Below, in pieces: positions 1 through 6,095 of a stretch of DNA of 9,486 nt. Position 1 is the stretch's first letter; every line of letters starts with the position of its first letter. Below the pieces are notes generated by a model that was given only the letters and a program-made list of their open reading frames with translations, did not search any database and was not told the origin of the DNA. Source of the stretch: Candidatus Falkowbacteria bacterium CG10_big_fil_rev_8_21_14_0_10_44_15 (lineage in GTDB: Bacteria > Patescibacteriota > Patescibacteriia > Patescibacteriales > XYC2-FULL-47-12); assembly GCA_002773575.1 (NCBI GenBank), contig PFAT01000046.1, forward strand, positions 1,817 to 11,302, read 5' to 3'. The translations under genes and the position numbers were made by a program.

Positions 1-1
1 T

Positions 2-1888
2 ACGAACGGCGTTACCGCTTTACAAAATAGCGTTTTCACCCCACCCGACCTCACTATTTCTCTTTGGGTAAGTCCCAAATCTTTGCCGACGAGCGGCAAT
101 ATCGTTGGACTGGTTGATAAAAGAGACCCGGTATTAGGCAATTCCGGATATGTATTGGAACTGTACAATAACAGCGGCACGCAGACCGTTTATTGGCTAG
201 TGGCGCAAGGCGCTTTTGTAACTAATTACACCTTGCCTCTTAACGCCTGGACTCATTTAGCTTTAACCCAATCCGGCACTGCCGGCACCTTATATATAAA
301 CGGAGCTTTGAATAATACCGGCAGCGCCCCGGCGTTAGTGGATTATGTTAAGTCGCTTTGGATCGGGCGCAGAAGCGACGGGTATTATTTTGACGGCAAA
401 CTGGATGAAGTCAAGATTTATGGTTACGCCCGAGACTCGCGCCAAGTCGCGCTGGACTACAACGGCGGCGGGCCGGTTGCTTACTGGAGTTTTGAAGAAG
501 GGTACGCTTCTACTACCGCTGACCGCGTCGGCGCTAACCACGCTACCTTGCAGGATAACACCGCTTGGACTTTGAGCGGCAAAGTAGGCAAAGCGTTAAG
601 TTTTGACGGGACGAATGACGATATTATTATTGCCGATTCAACATCATTGCGGCCGTCTTCTTTAACCGTTTCTGCTTGGATAAAACCTGGCGCATCAATA
701 ACCGACTCTGATTTTATTTTAGTCAAAGATAGGGACACTGGCAGTTGGGATAGTTATGCTTTTAGTTTAAACAGCAGCAGAAAAATAAGCTTTGGAGTTC
801 AAAACAAAACATTAGTACAGTATCCTTCTTGGTTAAGTAATGCTTCCTTATCTGCTAGTACCTGGTATCATGTTGCGGCAACATATGAAGGCAGAAATTT
901 TAATGCAAGTGACGCGGTGATTTATGTTAATGGTAGCCCCGTAAGCACAACTTATACTGCTAATGGCTATACTTCCTCATTTACCATTGAATATAATACT
1001 CAAAGCGCTTACATTGGATCTTTTTCAACAAACAGCGCTACTAGTTATTTCAACGGTCTTATTGATGAAGTAAAGCTTTATAACTACGCCCGCACGCCGG
1101 AAGAAGTCAGGCAGGATTATAATTCGGGCGGCGGCGCCAGCGGTAAAAGCTCCAACATTGTCTTAGGCGCGGTGCGCAACAGCGCGAGCACTTGGGACGA
1201 CGGCGGTTTTGGGGGCGCGGCGCCGGTAACTTGGTGGCGGTTTGAAGAGCAAAGCGGGCAGTATGTGAATGACTCGGGCAGCGCCACTTATACCGGCACA
1301 CTGGGAGCGAATTCTACTGCCGCTTCCGACGACCCGGTTTGGACCGTAAACGGCAAAGCCGGGGGAGCGTTATACTTTGCCGGTACCGTTAGCGATCATG
1401 ACATCGTAACGGTTGCGAGCAGCACCGCCTGGAATTTCGGCACCGGAGATTTTACCATTAACGTCTGGTACATGCCGAATTCAGTGGATACCGCCAAGGC
1501 TTGGGGGCTGCTTAGCACTTGGCCGCAATCGGGAGGGTACAGCAGACCATGGGCGTTAGTATGGCATTATACGAACGGCATACGATTTTATCATACCGGC
1601 GCTTACGCGGAAGTCGGCACGAGTTTGACTGTGGGCAAATGGTATTTTATTTCCATTGTGCGCAACAGCGGCACGATTAACTCCTACCTCAACACAGTTT
1701 TACAAGACTCGGATGCTAACGCTAACCAACTTAACGGTTACACTAATTTAGAGATGGGCCGGTTTTATTCCGGCTATGATAATTATTACGGCAACTTTTG
1801 GTTAGACGAGCCAAAAATATATAACTACGCCCGCACGCAGGCGCAGCTGAACTGGGAATATAAGCAGAGCAGGCCGGGGGGGGGATAG
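2..1888 (+). CDS. LamG-repeat surface protein, 5'-truncated by window edge
   Basis: The frame is open from the first full codon at 2, so the gene begins upstream of the window; 628 residues are visible. Three LamG (concanavalin A-like, PF13385 type) domains follow one another: about 2-455 (start missing), 473-1127 and 1223-1858. Each ends with the same signature: LDEVKIYGYAR, IDEVKLYNYAR, LDEPKIYNYAR. Domains 2 and 3 begin with related motifs (PVAYWSFEEG, PVTWWRFEEQ). Such modules usually bind glycans or adhere and sit outside the cell; the signal peptide would be in the missing part. The reading frame stops at TAG 1886-1888, directly after nine Gs (1876-1884). One extra G would fuse it to the glycine-rich frame that follows, so this stop may not be the true end. 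Codon use in part of domain 2 (about 640-1060) is clearly more AT-rich than in domain 3. Domain assignment is firm; ligand is unknown. Confidence 0.88.
   Translation, partial: TNGVTALQNSVFTPPDLTISLWVSPKSLPTSGNIVGLVDKRDPVLGNSGYVLELYNNSGTQTVYWLVAQGAFVTNYTLPLNAWTHLALTQSGTAGTLYINGALNNTGSAPALVDYVKSLWIGRRSDGYYFDGKLDEVKIYGYARDSRQVALDYNGGGPVAYWSFEEGYASTTADRVGANHATLQDNTAWTLSGKVGKALSFDGTNDDIIIADSTSLRPSSLTVSAWIKPGASITDSDFILVKDRDTGSWDSYAFSLNSSRKISFGVQNKTLVQYPSWLSNASLSASTWYHVAATYEGRNFNASDAVIYVNGSPVSTTYTANGYTSSFTIEYNTQSAYIGSFSTNSATSYFNGLIDEVKLYNYARTPEEVRQDYNSGGGASGKSSNIVLGAVRNSASTWDDGGFGGAAPVTWWRFEEQSGQYVNDSGSATYTGTLGANSTAASDDPVWTVNGKAGGALYFAGTVSDHDIVTVASSTAWNFGTGDFTINVWYMPNSVDTAKAWGLLSTWPQSGGYSRPWALVWHYTNGIRFYHTGAYAEVGTSLTVGKWYFISIVRNSGTINSYLNTVLQDSDANANQLNGYTNLEMGRFYSGYDNYYGNFWLDEPKIYNYARTQAQLNWEYKQSRPGGG
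1876..1884 (+). other. Homopolymeric G9 tract at a frame junction
   Basis: Nine consecutive Gs. As written, the LamG frame reads R-P-G-G-G-stop. With ten Gs it would read R-P-G-G-G-I-D-T-G and continue through the glycine-rich domain to 2694. The tract therefore decides whether the protein ends after LamG 3 or carries the 270-residue glycine-rich tail. Confidence 0.9.
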
Positions 1889-2694
1889 ACACCGGCACCG
1901 CCTGTACTCCCAGCGCTACCGGCGGGACCATTACCACCAGCGGGGGCTATACGATTCACACATTCACGAGCAGCGGAACATTTAGCGTGGCATGCTCCCC
2001 CGGTTCTGTTCAAGCGCTTGTGGTTGCGGGTGGTGGTGGAGGAGGAATGAACAGGGGAGGTGGCGGCGGCGGCGGCGGATATCAGTATAATGCTTCTTAT
2101 GCAGTAACAGCAGAAGATTATACAGTGACAGTAGGAGCAGGTGGTGCGGGGGAAATAAGTACTGATTTTTCTACAGGTGATAATGGCACTGATTCAGTAT
2201 TTGGAACAATCACGGCAATAGGTGGCGGCGGCGGCGGATCAAGAAGAGTTTCTGATGGTGCTAATGGCGGATCAGGTGGTGGCGGCGGTTCAAATGATTC
2301 AACCGCAGGATTAGGCGGAACAGGAAGCCAGGGCTACAATGGTGGAGATGCTACAACTAGTAGTACTCACGGATCAGGTGGTGGAGGCGGCGCATCTGCG
2401 GCAGGAGCAAATGCGAGTGGAGATACTGGAGGGAATGGCGGCGATGGCATATCTAACAGTATCAGTGGTTCTGCTGTAATGTATGCAGGCGGTGGTGGCG
2501 GAGGTGCAGCGTCAACAGCTTCTGCGGCTGGAACAGGGGGCAGTGGTGGTGGAGGGCGAGGTTCTGGTTCAGCAGGTGTGTCAGTAGCAGGAACTGCAAA
2601 TACAGGTGGAGGTGGAGGTGGTGGTACAGATGTACAAATGGAAGGCGCAAATGGTGGTTCGGGAATTGTAATAATAAGATATCCTACTCCCTAA
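1879..2694 (+). CDS. Glycine-rich C-terminal domain, frameshifted continuation of the LamG protein
   Basis: This frame is open from 1864 to the TAA at 2692-2694. A GTG at 1987 could serve as a start, but the sequence before it is clearly coding: GGYTIHTFTSSGTFSVACS leads into LVVAGGGGGG, the usual opening of the glycine-rich surface or tail-fibre-like domain. The body is low-complexity Gly/Ser/Thr/Ala with many GGGGG blocks. It ends with GGSGIVIIRYPTP, the usual end of this domain, so the C-terminus is intact. No start codon with a ribosome site is visible. I read it as the C-terminal part of the LamG protein, joined through the G tract at 1876-1884 by one added base or a -1 frameshift. The DNA is rich in GGTGG and GGCGGC runs, which are prone to slippage. 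The role is probably structural or adhesive at the cell surface; that is inference. Confidence 0.8.
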   Translation, partial: GGIDTGTACTPSATGGTITTSGGYTIHTFTSSGTFSVACSPGSVQALVVAGGGGGGMNRGGGGGGGGYQYNASYAVTAEDYTVTVGAGGAGEISTDFSTGDNGTDSVFGTITAIGGGGGGSRRVSDGANGGSGGGGGSNDSTAGLGGTGSQGYNGGDATTSSTHGSGGGGGASAAGANASGDTGGNGGDGISNSISGSAVMYAGGGGGGAASTASAAGTGGSGGGGRGSGSAGVSVAGTANTGGGGGGGTDVQMEGANGGSGIVIIRYPTP

Positions 2695-2699
2695 CCCTA

Positions 2700-2848
2700 C
2701 CTCACCCCTAACCCCTCTCCTTAATTAAGGAGAGGGGAACCATCTCTAATATGAATGTCCTCTCCTTTTATAAGGAGAGGATACCCGAAGGGAGGTGAGG
2801 TTAATTCCTTCTCCTTGTAAAGGAGAAGGTGGCGCAGCCGGATGAGGT
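2700..2848 (+). repeat. Palindromic repeat element A (three hairpins)
   Basis: It follows the surface-protein stop by a few bases. Hairpin 1 is a perfect 26-bp palindrome at 2712-2737 (CCCCTCTCCTT arms). Hairpin 2 is at 2759-2780 (CCTCTCCTT arms, TTAT loop). Hairpin 3 is at 2807-2829 (CCTTCTCCTT arms, GTA loop). An outer pair, CCTCACC (2700-2706) with GGTGAGG (2794-2800), encloses hairpins 1 and 2, so the single strand could fold as a cruciform. The tail GGATGAGG (2841-2848) runs up to the DUF559 gene. There is no T-run after the stems, so a simple intrinsic terminator is not indicated. Same family as the elements at 4535-4639 and 5308-5483. Confidence 0.9.
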
Positions 2849-2858
2849 AATAAAAAAT

Positions 2859-3230
2859 ATGACCAAAATATACAATATTCAAAAAATGCGGGAACGGAGA
2901 AAGCAGTTAAGAAAAGAAAGCACTGTCGCCGAACAAGTAATGTGGCAGGCGATTCGCAATAGTAAGTTAAGCTATAAATTCCGCCGCCAGTATAGTATCG
3001 GCCCTTATGTTACAGATTTTTGTTGCCCAGAGTTGAAATTAATAGTTGAATTAGACGGGGCGTATCATGACTATGATGAACAAGTTATTTATGATAAAGA
3101 AAGAGAATATTATTTAAGAGAATTTGGTTTTGATATTTTACATATTAAAAATGAAGAAGTAAGGTATAATTATATAGAAGTGGCAGAGAAAATTAAGGAG
3201 GCATGCCTACGCAAAGAATTACAAAACTAA
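2859..3230 (+). CDS. DUF559 protein, Vsr-like PD-(D/E)XK endonuclease fold
   Basis: This gives 123 residues from the ATG at 2859. A GTG at 2829 in the same frame lies inside the palindromic repeat and would add ten residues. I prefer 2859 because MTKIYN aligns with the start of the second, broken DUF559 copy at 5510 (MTLIYN), and a GAGGT lies about ten bases upstream. Typical family features are visible: RKQLRKEST near the N-terminus, KFRRQYSIGPY, then the presumed catalytic core TDFCCPELKLIVELDG (D53, E64, D66), H70, YDKERE (D79, R82) and ILHIKNEEV (N98). The fold is related to the Vsr mismatch nicking nuclease; substrate and role of DUF559 proteins are poorly known. It is AT-rich compared with neighbours and is preceded directly by palindromic element A, which suggests a mobile pair. 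The gene looks complete. Confidence 0.88.
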   Translation: MTKIYNIQKMRERRKQLRKESTVAEQVMWQAIRNSKLSYKFRRQYSIGPYVTDFCCPELKLIVELDGAYHDYDEQVIYDKEREYYLREFGFDILHIKNEEVRYNYIEVAEKIKEACLRKELQN

Positions 3231-3248
3231 AAATTTAAACATACTAAT

Positions 3249-3344
3249 ATGAAACTGCCCGAAACCGACGACTTCGTCGTTGACTTAAGAAAAATTAAAT
3301 CAAGGGGGGCGGAAAAATTTGACACAATATCTTTAAAGATATAA
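3249..3344 (+). pseudogene. Duplicated 5' end of the membrane-protein gene (31-codon remnant)
   Basis: The ATG at 3249 starts a 31-codon frame ending at TAA 3342-3344. Its first 17 codons repeat the start of the gene at 4078 (KLPETDDFVVDLRKIK in both). After the repeat the sequence is unrelated and soon stops. I read it as a leftover start of the downstream gene, separated from it by the toxin-antitoxin cassette. The stop lies one base before the toxin ATG, so ribosomes translating the remnant could feed into the toxin gene; whether it is translated is unknown. Confidence 0.75.
3252..3299 (+). repeat. 48-bp direct repeat, left copy
   Basis: It matches 4084-4131 at 47 of 48 positions (G3257 versus A4089), including an exact run of 42 (3258-3299). 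The two copies bracket the toxin-antitoxin pair with an offset of 832 bp, like the direct repeats left by integration or a duplication. Confidence 0.93.
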
Positions 3345-3345
3345 G
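3319..3345 (+). promoter_or_regulatory. Probable toxin-antitoxin promoter with 16-bp palindromic operator
   Basis: A TTGACA (3319-3324) is followed after 15 bases by TATAAG (3340-3345), or after 17 by TAAGAT (3342-3347). Between and over the -10 lies a perfect 16-bp palindrome, ATATCTTTAAAGATAT (3327-3342). HigA-type antitoxins usually repress their own operon by binding such a palindrome over the promoter, so this is a good operator candidate. The start of transcription would fall at or just inside the toxin's first codons, which makes a second ATG at 3352 a possible start. Confidence 0.6.
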
Positions 3346-3714
3346 ATGAATATGCTCAATGTCGTTTATTACGTCCGAAGCGCGGACGGCACCTCGCCTA
3401 TTAAGGAAGATCTGGAAAAAATCAAAAAAGATTCAATTAAAGCTAAAATAAAAGCCGCGATTGCGCACGTGGCGGAAAGAAATGGCCGAGCGTCGTATGT
3501 TATATCCAAAAATATCCGCGGGTTTCATTTCTCGGAAATACGAATAAAGTTTTCCCGGAATTTATACCGAGTTTTATATTTTATCTGGCGCGATCGCAAA
3601 CTAATTTTGCTTCACATGTTTGTCAGGCAAGAGGGCGAAGAAACGCCGGTAAAGGAGTTGTCAGCGGCAGAAAAAAGATACGCTGATTTTATCAGCCACG
3701 CTAATTCATATTAA
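3346..3714 (+). CDS. higB: HigB/RelE-type toxin (phage Gp49-like family)
   Basis: This 122-residue protein matches the Gp49-like (PF05973, RelE/HigB superfamily) mRNA-interferase toxins. The core is visible as GFHFSEIRIKFSRNLYRVLYFIW, then LILLHMFVRQEGEETPVKELSAAEKRYADF; the basic residues of R-I-K-F, Y-R and the V-R-Q segment, and the final A-x-x-R-x-x-x-F helix, are family hallmarks. Members cut mRNA on the ribosome and are held inactive by the partner antitoxin, here the next gene, which starts five bases after this stop. Toxin-first order is typical of higBA. No Shine-Dalgarno is visible; starts at 3346 and 3352 are both possible. The module sits between two copies of the start of the gene at 4078, so it is probably a recent arrival. 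The protein looks complete; activity is inferred. Confidence 0.85.
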   Translation: MNMLNVVYYVRSADGTSPIKEDLEKIKKDSIKAKIKAAIAHVAERNGRASYVISKNIRGFHFSEIRIKFSRNLYRVLYFIWRDRKLILLHMFVRQEGEETPVKELSAAEKRYADFISHANSY

Positions 3715-3719
3715 TCATT

Positions 3720-4028
3720 ATGAACAAAAAAAATATAAAAAAAATCGCCAATTCTTTTAAGAGCGATTTAGGGAAAGATTTACGGCGACCCCGGTTTAAA
3801 AAATTTTTTTATGGGGAGTTGTTAAAATTGCAGATAGCCGAAGAGATAGTTAAATTGCGCCAAAAAAGAGGATTGACTCAAGCCGGCTTAGCCAAAAGAA
3901 TAAAAACCACGCAGGCGGTAGTGTCGCGCATTGAAACCGCGCAGGTGTACCCCAGCACCGATATCTTGCAGCGGATCTGCGATAAATTGGAAGTAGGAGC
4001 GAAGTTTGAATTTTGCAACGTTAAATAA
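3720..4028 (+). CDS. higA: HigA-type antitoxin, XRE-family helix-turn-helix
   Basis: The protein has 102 residues. The N-terminal third is basic (KKNIKKI, KSDLGKDLRRPRFKKFF) and probably contacts the toxin. Residues about 40-95 form an XRE/Cro-type HTH: EEIVKLRQKRGLTQAGLAKR, then TTQAVVSRIE as the recognition helix region, followed by STDILQRICDKLEV. Such antitoxins bind and neutralise the toxin and repress the operon; the palindrome at 3327-3342 is the likely operator. The five-base gap to the toxin gene implies one transcript. Two runs of eight As near the start could allow slippage. No Shine-Dalgarno is seen, so translation is probably coupled to the toxin gene. Confidence 0.85.
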   Translation: MNKKNIKKIANSFKSDLGKDLRRPRFKKFFYGELLKLQIAEEIVKLRQKRGLTQAGLAKRIKTTQAVVSRIETAQVYPSTDILQRICDKLEVGAKFEFCNVK

Positions 4029-4040
4029 CGAATCTAATTT

Positions 4041-4068
4041 TTGCTATTTGTTGTTTGATATTTATAAC
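4041..4068 (+). promoter_or_regulatory. Weak candidate promoter for the membrane-protein gene
   Basis: TTGCTA (4041-4046) and TATAAC (4063-4068) are 16 bases apart. Transcription would begin only a few bases before the ATG at 4078, which fits the lack of a ribosome site and would give a nearly leaderless mRNA. The sequence is AT-rich, so chance is possible. Confidence 0.35.
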
Positions 4069-4077
4069 TAGAAATAT

Positions 4078-5286
4078 ATGCCTAAACTACCCGAAACCGA
4101 CGACTTCGTCGTTGACTTAAGAAAAATTAAAGAGCAAGCGCAGCCACGCGGAATTCCCGCCCGCCCGCCGGCGAGTTTGGTTGCCGCGCCGCTTAATATT
4201 GATAGTGAGCAAGAGGAGGAAAACCAGCCGCGCCATTTTTTTAAATCTAAAGACGCGCCCCAGATGAAATCATGGCTTGATTTTATCCAATATAACAACG
4301 CGTTTTTAGTGCTGCTCGTAATCGGCGTAATTGCTTTTGGCGGGCTGACTTTCGCGAGCGAAGAAGTGCGGGACGCGACCATCGGCGGGCAAAAAGTTTA
4401 CGCCGAAGGCGTGGATAATACGATACTCTTGCGGCAGGATTTTAGCCGGTTCAACATGGATTTTAAAATCACGGGCATCGTGGAAGATGAAGAAAGCTAT
4501 GTGGTGGGATATAGTTATGTTGATTTTGACCTTACCTCACCCCTAACCCCTCTCCTTGATAAGGAGAGGGGAACCATTACGTCAGATGGCGCGATACCTT
4601 CTCCTTACCAAGGAGAAGGTGCCCGAAGGGCGGATGAGGCGGGTAATGTATGGCAATTCGTGGAAAAGCAGGCGAGCCGAAAAATTGACAAGCCGTTCCG
4701 GCAGGACTTGGGGCTGTATTTAGCCGAGCAGTTGCGCCAGGAGGCAACGGCGCGCCTTAAAGAGCTGAAAAATTTGCAGGCAGAGGAACGGGCTAAAGGC
4801 GAAACAAAAATCGTGCAGGTTACCGAATATTCCGGGCTAATCGGCAAGGTGCTGGATTTGTCGGCGGCGGTATTTCCCGGGTACGAGCCGGTAAAAAAAG
4901 TTGAACTGCCCACGCCGGCGGCAGACGAGCAGATTGCCCTGCGAACGCAAAGCGGCGGTAGCGACAACTTGACTAATATTTATAATAATTGGGTGGCGGA
5001 GAATTCGGCGGCGGTGGCGGAGTTGAATGCGGGCGAAATAACGCCGGCAACTACAACAGCAGAAACGGCAGGAACGAGTGAGGAGGGACGAGGGACGGAA
5101 GGCGAGCAGCCGGCGGCGAACGCGCCGAGCGCGGGGACAGCCGAACCAATAGCGGAACCGGCGCTGGTTGAAAATTTACCGGCAGTCGCGCCGCCGACAA
5201 TAGAGCCGGAAACGCCAGCGGAAAATGCGCCGGCGGAAAATGCAGGGACGGCTACAACTCCGGCAGAGATGCCGGCGGGACAGTAA
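4078..5286 (+). CDS. Single-pass membrane protein of unknown function with an in-frame palindromic repeat insertion
   Basis: The protein has 402 residues; I do not recognise a named family. Residues 1-70 are polar and presumably cytoplasmic. Residues about 72-92 (AFLVLLVIGVIAFGGL) form one membrane segment. An exterior domain follows, with a possible beta-rich part (about 105-150), a charged, probably coiled helix (about 210-245) and the segment VTEYSGLIGKVLDLSAAVFP. The last 100 residues are low-complexity Ala/Pro/Glu/Thr, with PAENAPAENAG repeats. Residues 153-187 (TSPLTPLLDKERG to RRADE) are encoded wholly by a palindromic repeat, interrupting what otherwise reads VDFDL...GNVWQFVEK. The tail also holds a GAGGGAC direct repeat (5083-5097). 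The ATG at 4078 is chosen because the conserved start (LPETDDFVVDLRKIK) is duplicated at 3249. No Shine-Dalgarno is visible. It could act at the envelope with the LamG protein; that is a guess. Confidence 0.8.
   Translation: MPKLPETDDFVVDLRKIKEQAQPRGIPARPPASLVAAPLNIDSEQEEENQPRHFFKSKDAPQMKSWLDFIQYNNAFLVLLVIGVIAFGGLTFASEEVRDATIGGQKVYAEGVDNTILLRQDFSRFNMDFKITGIVEDEESYVVGYSYVDFDLTSPLTPLLDKERGTITSDGAIPSPYQGEGARRADEAGNVWQFVEKQASRKIDKPFRQDLGLYLAEQLRQEATARLKELKNLQAEERAKGETKIVQVTEYSGLIGKVLDLSAAVFPGYEPVKKVELPTPAADEQIALRTQSGGSDNLTNIYNNWVAENSAAVAELNAGEITPATTTAETAGTSEEGRGTEGEQPAANAPSAGTAEPIAEPALVENLPAVAPPTIEPETPAENAPAENAGTATTPAEMPAGQ
4084..4131 (+). repeat. 48-bp direct repeat, right copy
   Basis: It lies inside codons 3-18 of the membrane-protein gene and matches 3252-3299 with one mismatch. 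The intact gene uses this copy; the left copy is orphaned upstream of the toxin-antitoxin pair. Confidence 0.93.
4535..4639 (+). repeat. Palindromic repeat element B, inside a coding sequence
   Basis: Hairpin 1 is at 4547-4571 (CCCCTCTCCTT, GAT loop), hairpin 2 at 4597-4619 (CCTTCTCCTT, ACC loop) and a small GCCC-GAA-GGGC hairpin at 4621-4631. Outer ends CCTCA (4535-4539) and TGAGG (4635-4639) pair. The length between these ends is 105 bases, exactly 35 codons, with no stop in the reading frame. Hairpin 1 shares its arm sequence with element A hairpin 1, and hairpin 2 with element A hairpin 3. Confidence 0.92.
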
Positions 5287-5307
5287 GAATTTTCAATTTT
5301 TAAGCAC

Positions 5308-5483
5308 AACCCCTCTGTCCCGAGCAACTCGGGACACCTCCCCTTAGCAAGGGGAGGAATACCCCTCCACCTCGCTAACGCTCGGCGCCCTCCCCTTAGC
5401 AAGGGGAGGAATAATGGAAGAATAATACGGTATTTATTCCCCTCCTTTATAAGGAGGGGTGCCCGAAGGGCGGGGAGGTGGAG
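5308..5483 (+). repeat. Composite palindromic repeat element C
   Basis: At least two units are joined. The stems are GTCCCGAG/CTCGGGAC (5317-5335), CCTCCCCTT/AAGGGGAGG (5337-5357), the same stem again (5389-5409), CCCCTCCTT/AAGGAGGGG (5439-5459) and GCCC-GAA-GGGC (5461-5471). An outer pair, CTCCACCTC (5365-5373) with GAGGTGGAG (5475-5483), encloses the second unit. The GCCCGAAGGGCGG module is shared with element B. It fills almost all of the gap between the membrane-protein gene and the DUF559 remnant. Confidence 0.9.
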
Positions 5484-5495
5484 TTAATGGGAGCT

Positions 5496-5504
5496 AGAGG
5501 AGGT
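5496..5504 (+). promoter_or_regulatory. Strong Shine-Dalgarno before the DUF559 remnant
   Basis: AGAGGAGGT contains a perfect AGGAGG (5498-5503), six bases from the ATG at 5510. It is the only full-consensus ribosome site I find in the window and supports 5510 as a former real start. Confidence 0.75.
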
Positions 5505-5509
5505 CTGGC

Positions 5510-5612
5510 ATGACATTAATTTATAACAAGCATAAGCAGAAAGAGAAAAGAAAATTTTTACGCAATCATAGCACTTTGAAAGTTCCTTTGTTAGGAGCTT
5601 TTTTGTTATCGT
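5510..5612 (+). pseudogene. 5' remnant of a second DUF559 gene
   Basis: The frame opens at an ATG with a consensus ribosome site. Its first 22 residues match the intact DUF559 protein at 13 positions (M-T-x-I-Y-N, K, E-x-R-K-x-L-R, S-T), with no gap needed. After S-T similarity fades (LLGAFL where the family has a W-containing helix). From 5613 the DNA is shared with the 3' end of the minus-strand membrane gene. The frame stays open to TGA at 5698 but shows no nuclease motifs, so the catalytic part is gone. It stands just after palindromic element C, as the intact copy stands after element A. The exact break point is uncertain. Confidence 0.65.
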
Positions 5613-6089
5613 TTAGATTATCGTCCACATTCCCGCTAAAAATATTATTTGCAAGATTAGGCCGAGCGAAAAGGGAATTTCGTAAGGCAAAAGATTGACG
5701 TGCAGGTAATAGTGGAAATTTTGCAGGGGGTCAAGCAGCCGGTGCAAAGTGCGGGCAAAGCGATTGTCCCATTCTTCGCTTAAGCGATGAATCGCCATCA
5801 GCCAGTCCGGCAAAATAGCGCCGCTGACAGCAACGATTACCGGCAAGGTAAAGATAGCCGGTGTTTTGAAATAAATTAAAAGCATTAAATTTAACAGCAG
5901 AATCGCCTGGTCAATGATCGCCGCCCAAGCCATGCCGGCTAAGGATAGTTTCCCCAATTTCACTTCATCGCCGTGCGGGATGATGTCAAAAACATAATGC
6001 GAAATCAGCCCAACTAGAAAAGCGGTAAAGGGATTGGGTAAGTATTCGCCGATGACGACGCCGAGAGTGGAATGGACGGTGAGGAACAT
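5613..6089 (-). CDS. Small polytopic membrane protein, possibly metal-dependent hydrolase-like (YdjM/DUF457-type)
   Basis: It encodes 158 residues, start ATG at 6089, stop TAA at 5613-5615. About four hydrophobic segments: residues 8-30, 52-73, 77-95 and 137-157. His and Asp residues cluster in the pattern of YdjM/DUF457 membrane hydrolases: H6, HYVFDIIPHGD (H31, D35, H39, D41), a PD at 94-95 (ILPDWL), H101, and a later cluster H116, H126, H130. The resemblance is by motif only, so function is tentative. No ribosome site lies ahead of the ATG. The upstream gap is a 9-nt repeat array and then tRNA-Leu on the same strand. Its 3' end meets the DUF559 remnant tail to tail and may be where that copy was cut off. 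The protein looks complete. Confidence 0.72.
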   Translation of the reverse strand: MFLTVHSTLGVVIGEYLPNPFTAFLVGLISHYVFDIIPHGDEVKLGKLSLAGMAWAAIIDQAILLLNLMLLIYFKTPAIFTLPVIVAVSGAILPDWLMAIHRLSEEWDNRFARTLHRLLDPLQNFHYYLHVNLLPYEIPFSLGLILQIIFLAGMWTII

Positions 6090-6095
6090 ATAAGT

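Noticed and set aside
1987..2694. Glycine-rich frame as a separate gene starting at GTG 1987
   Set aside because: Coding-type sequence typical of the family continues upstream of the GTG to the G tract, and there is no ribosome site, so it is better read as the continuation of the LamG protein.
2829..2858. GTG start for the DUF559 gene
   Set aside because: It lies in the palindromic element; the ATG at 2859 aligns with the second copy and has a GAGGT upstream.
4605..5402. Long minus-strand frames opposite the 4078 gene
   Set aside because: They show low-complexity Ser/Ala/Gly shadow composition of the GC-rich Ala/Pro/Glu coding strand and have no family features.
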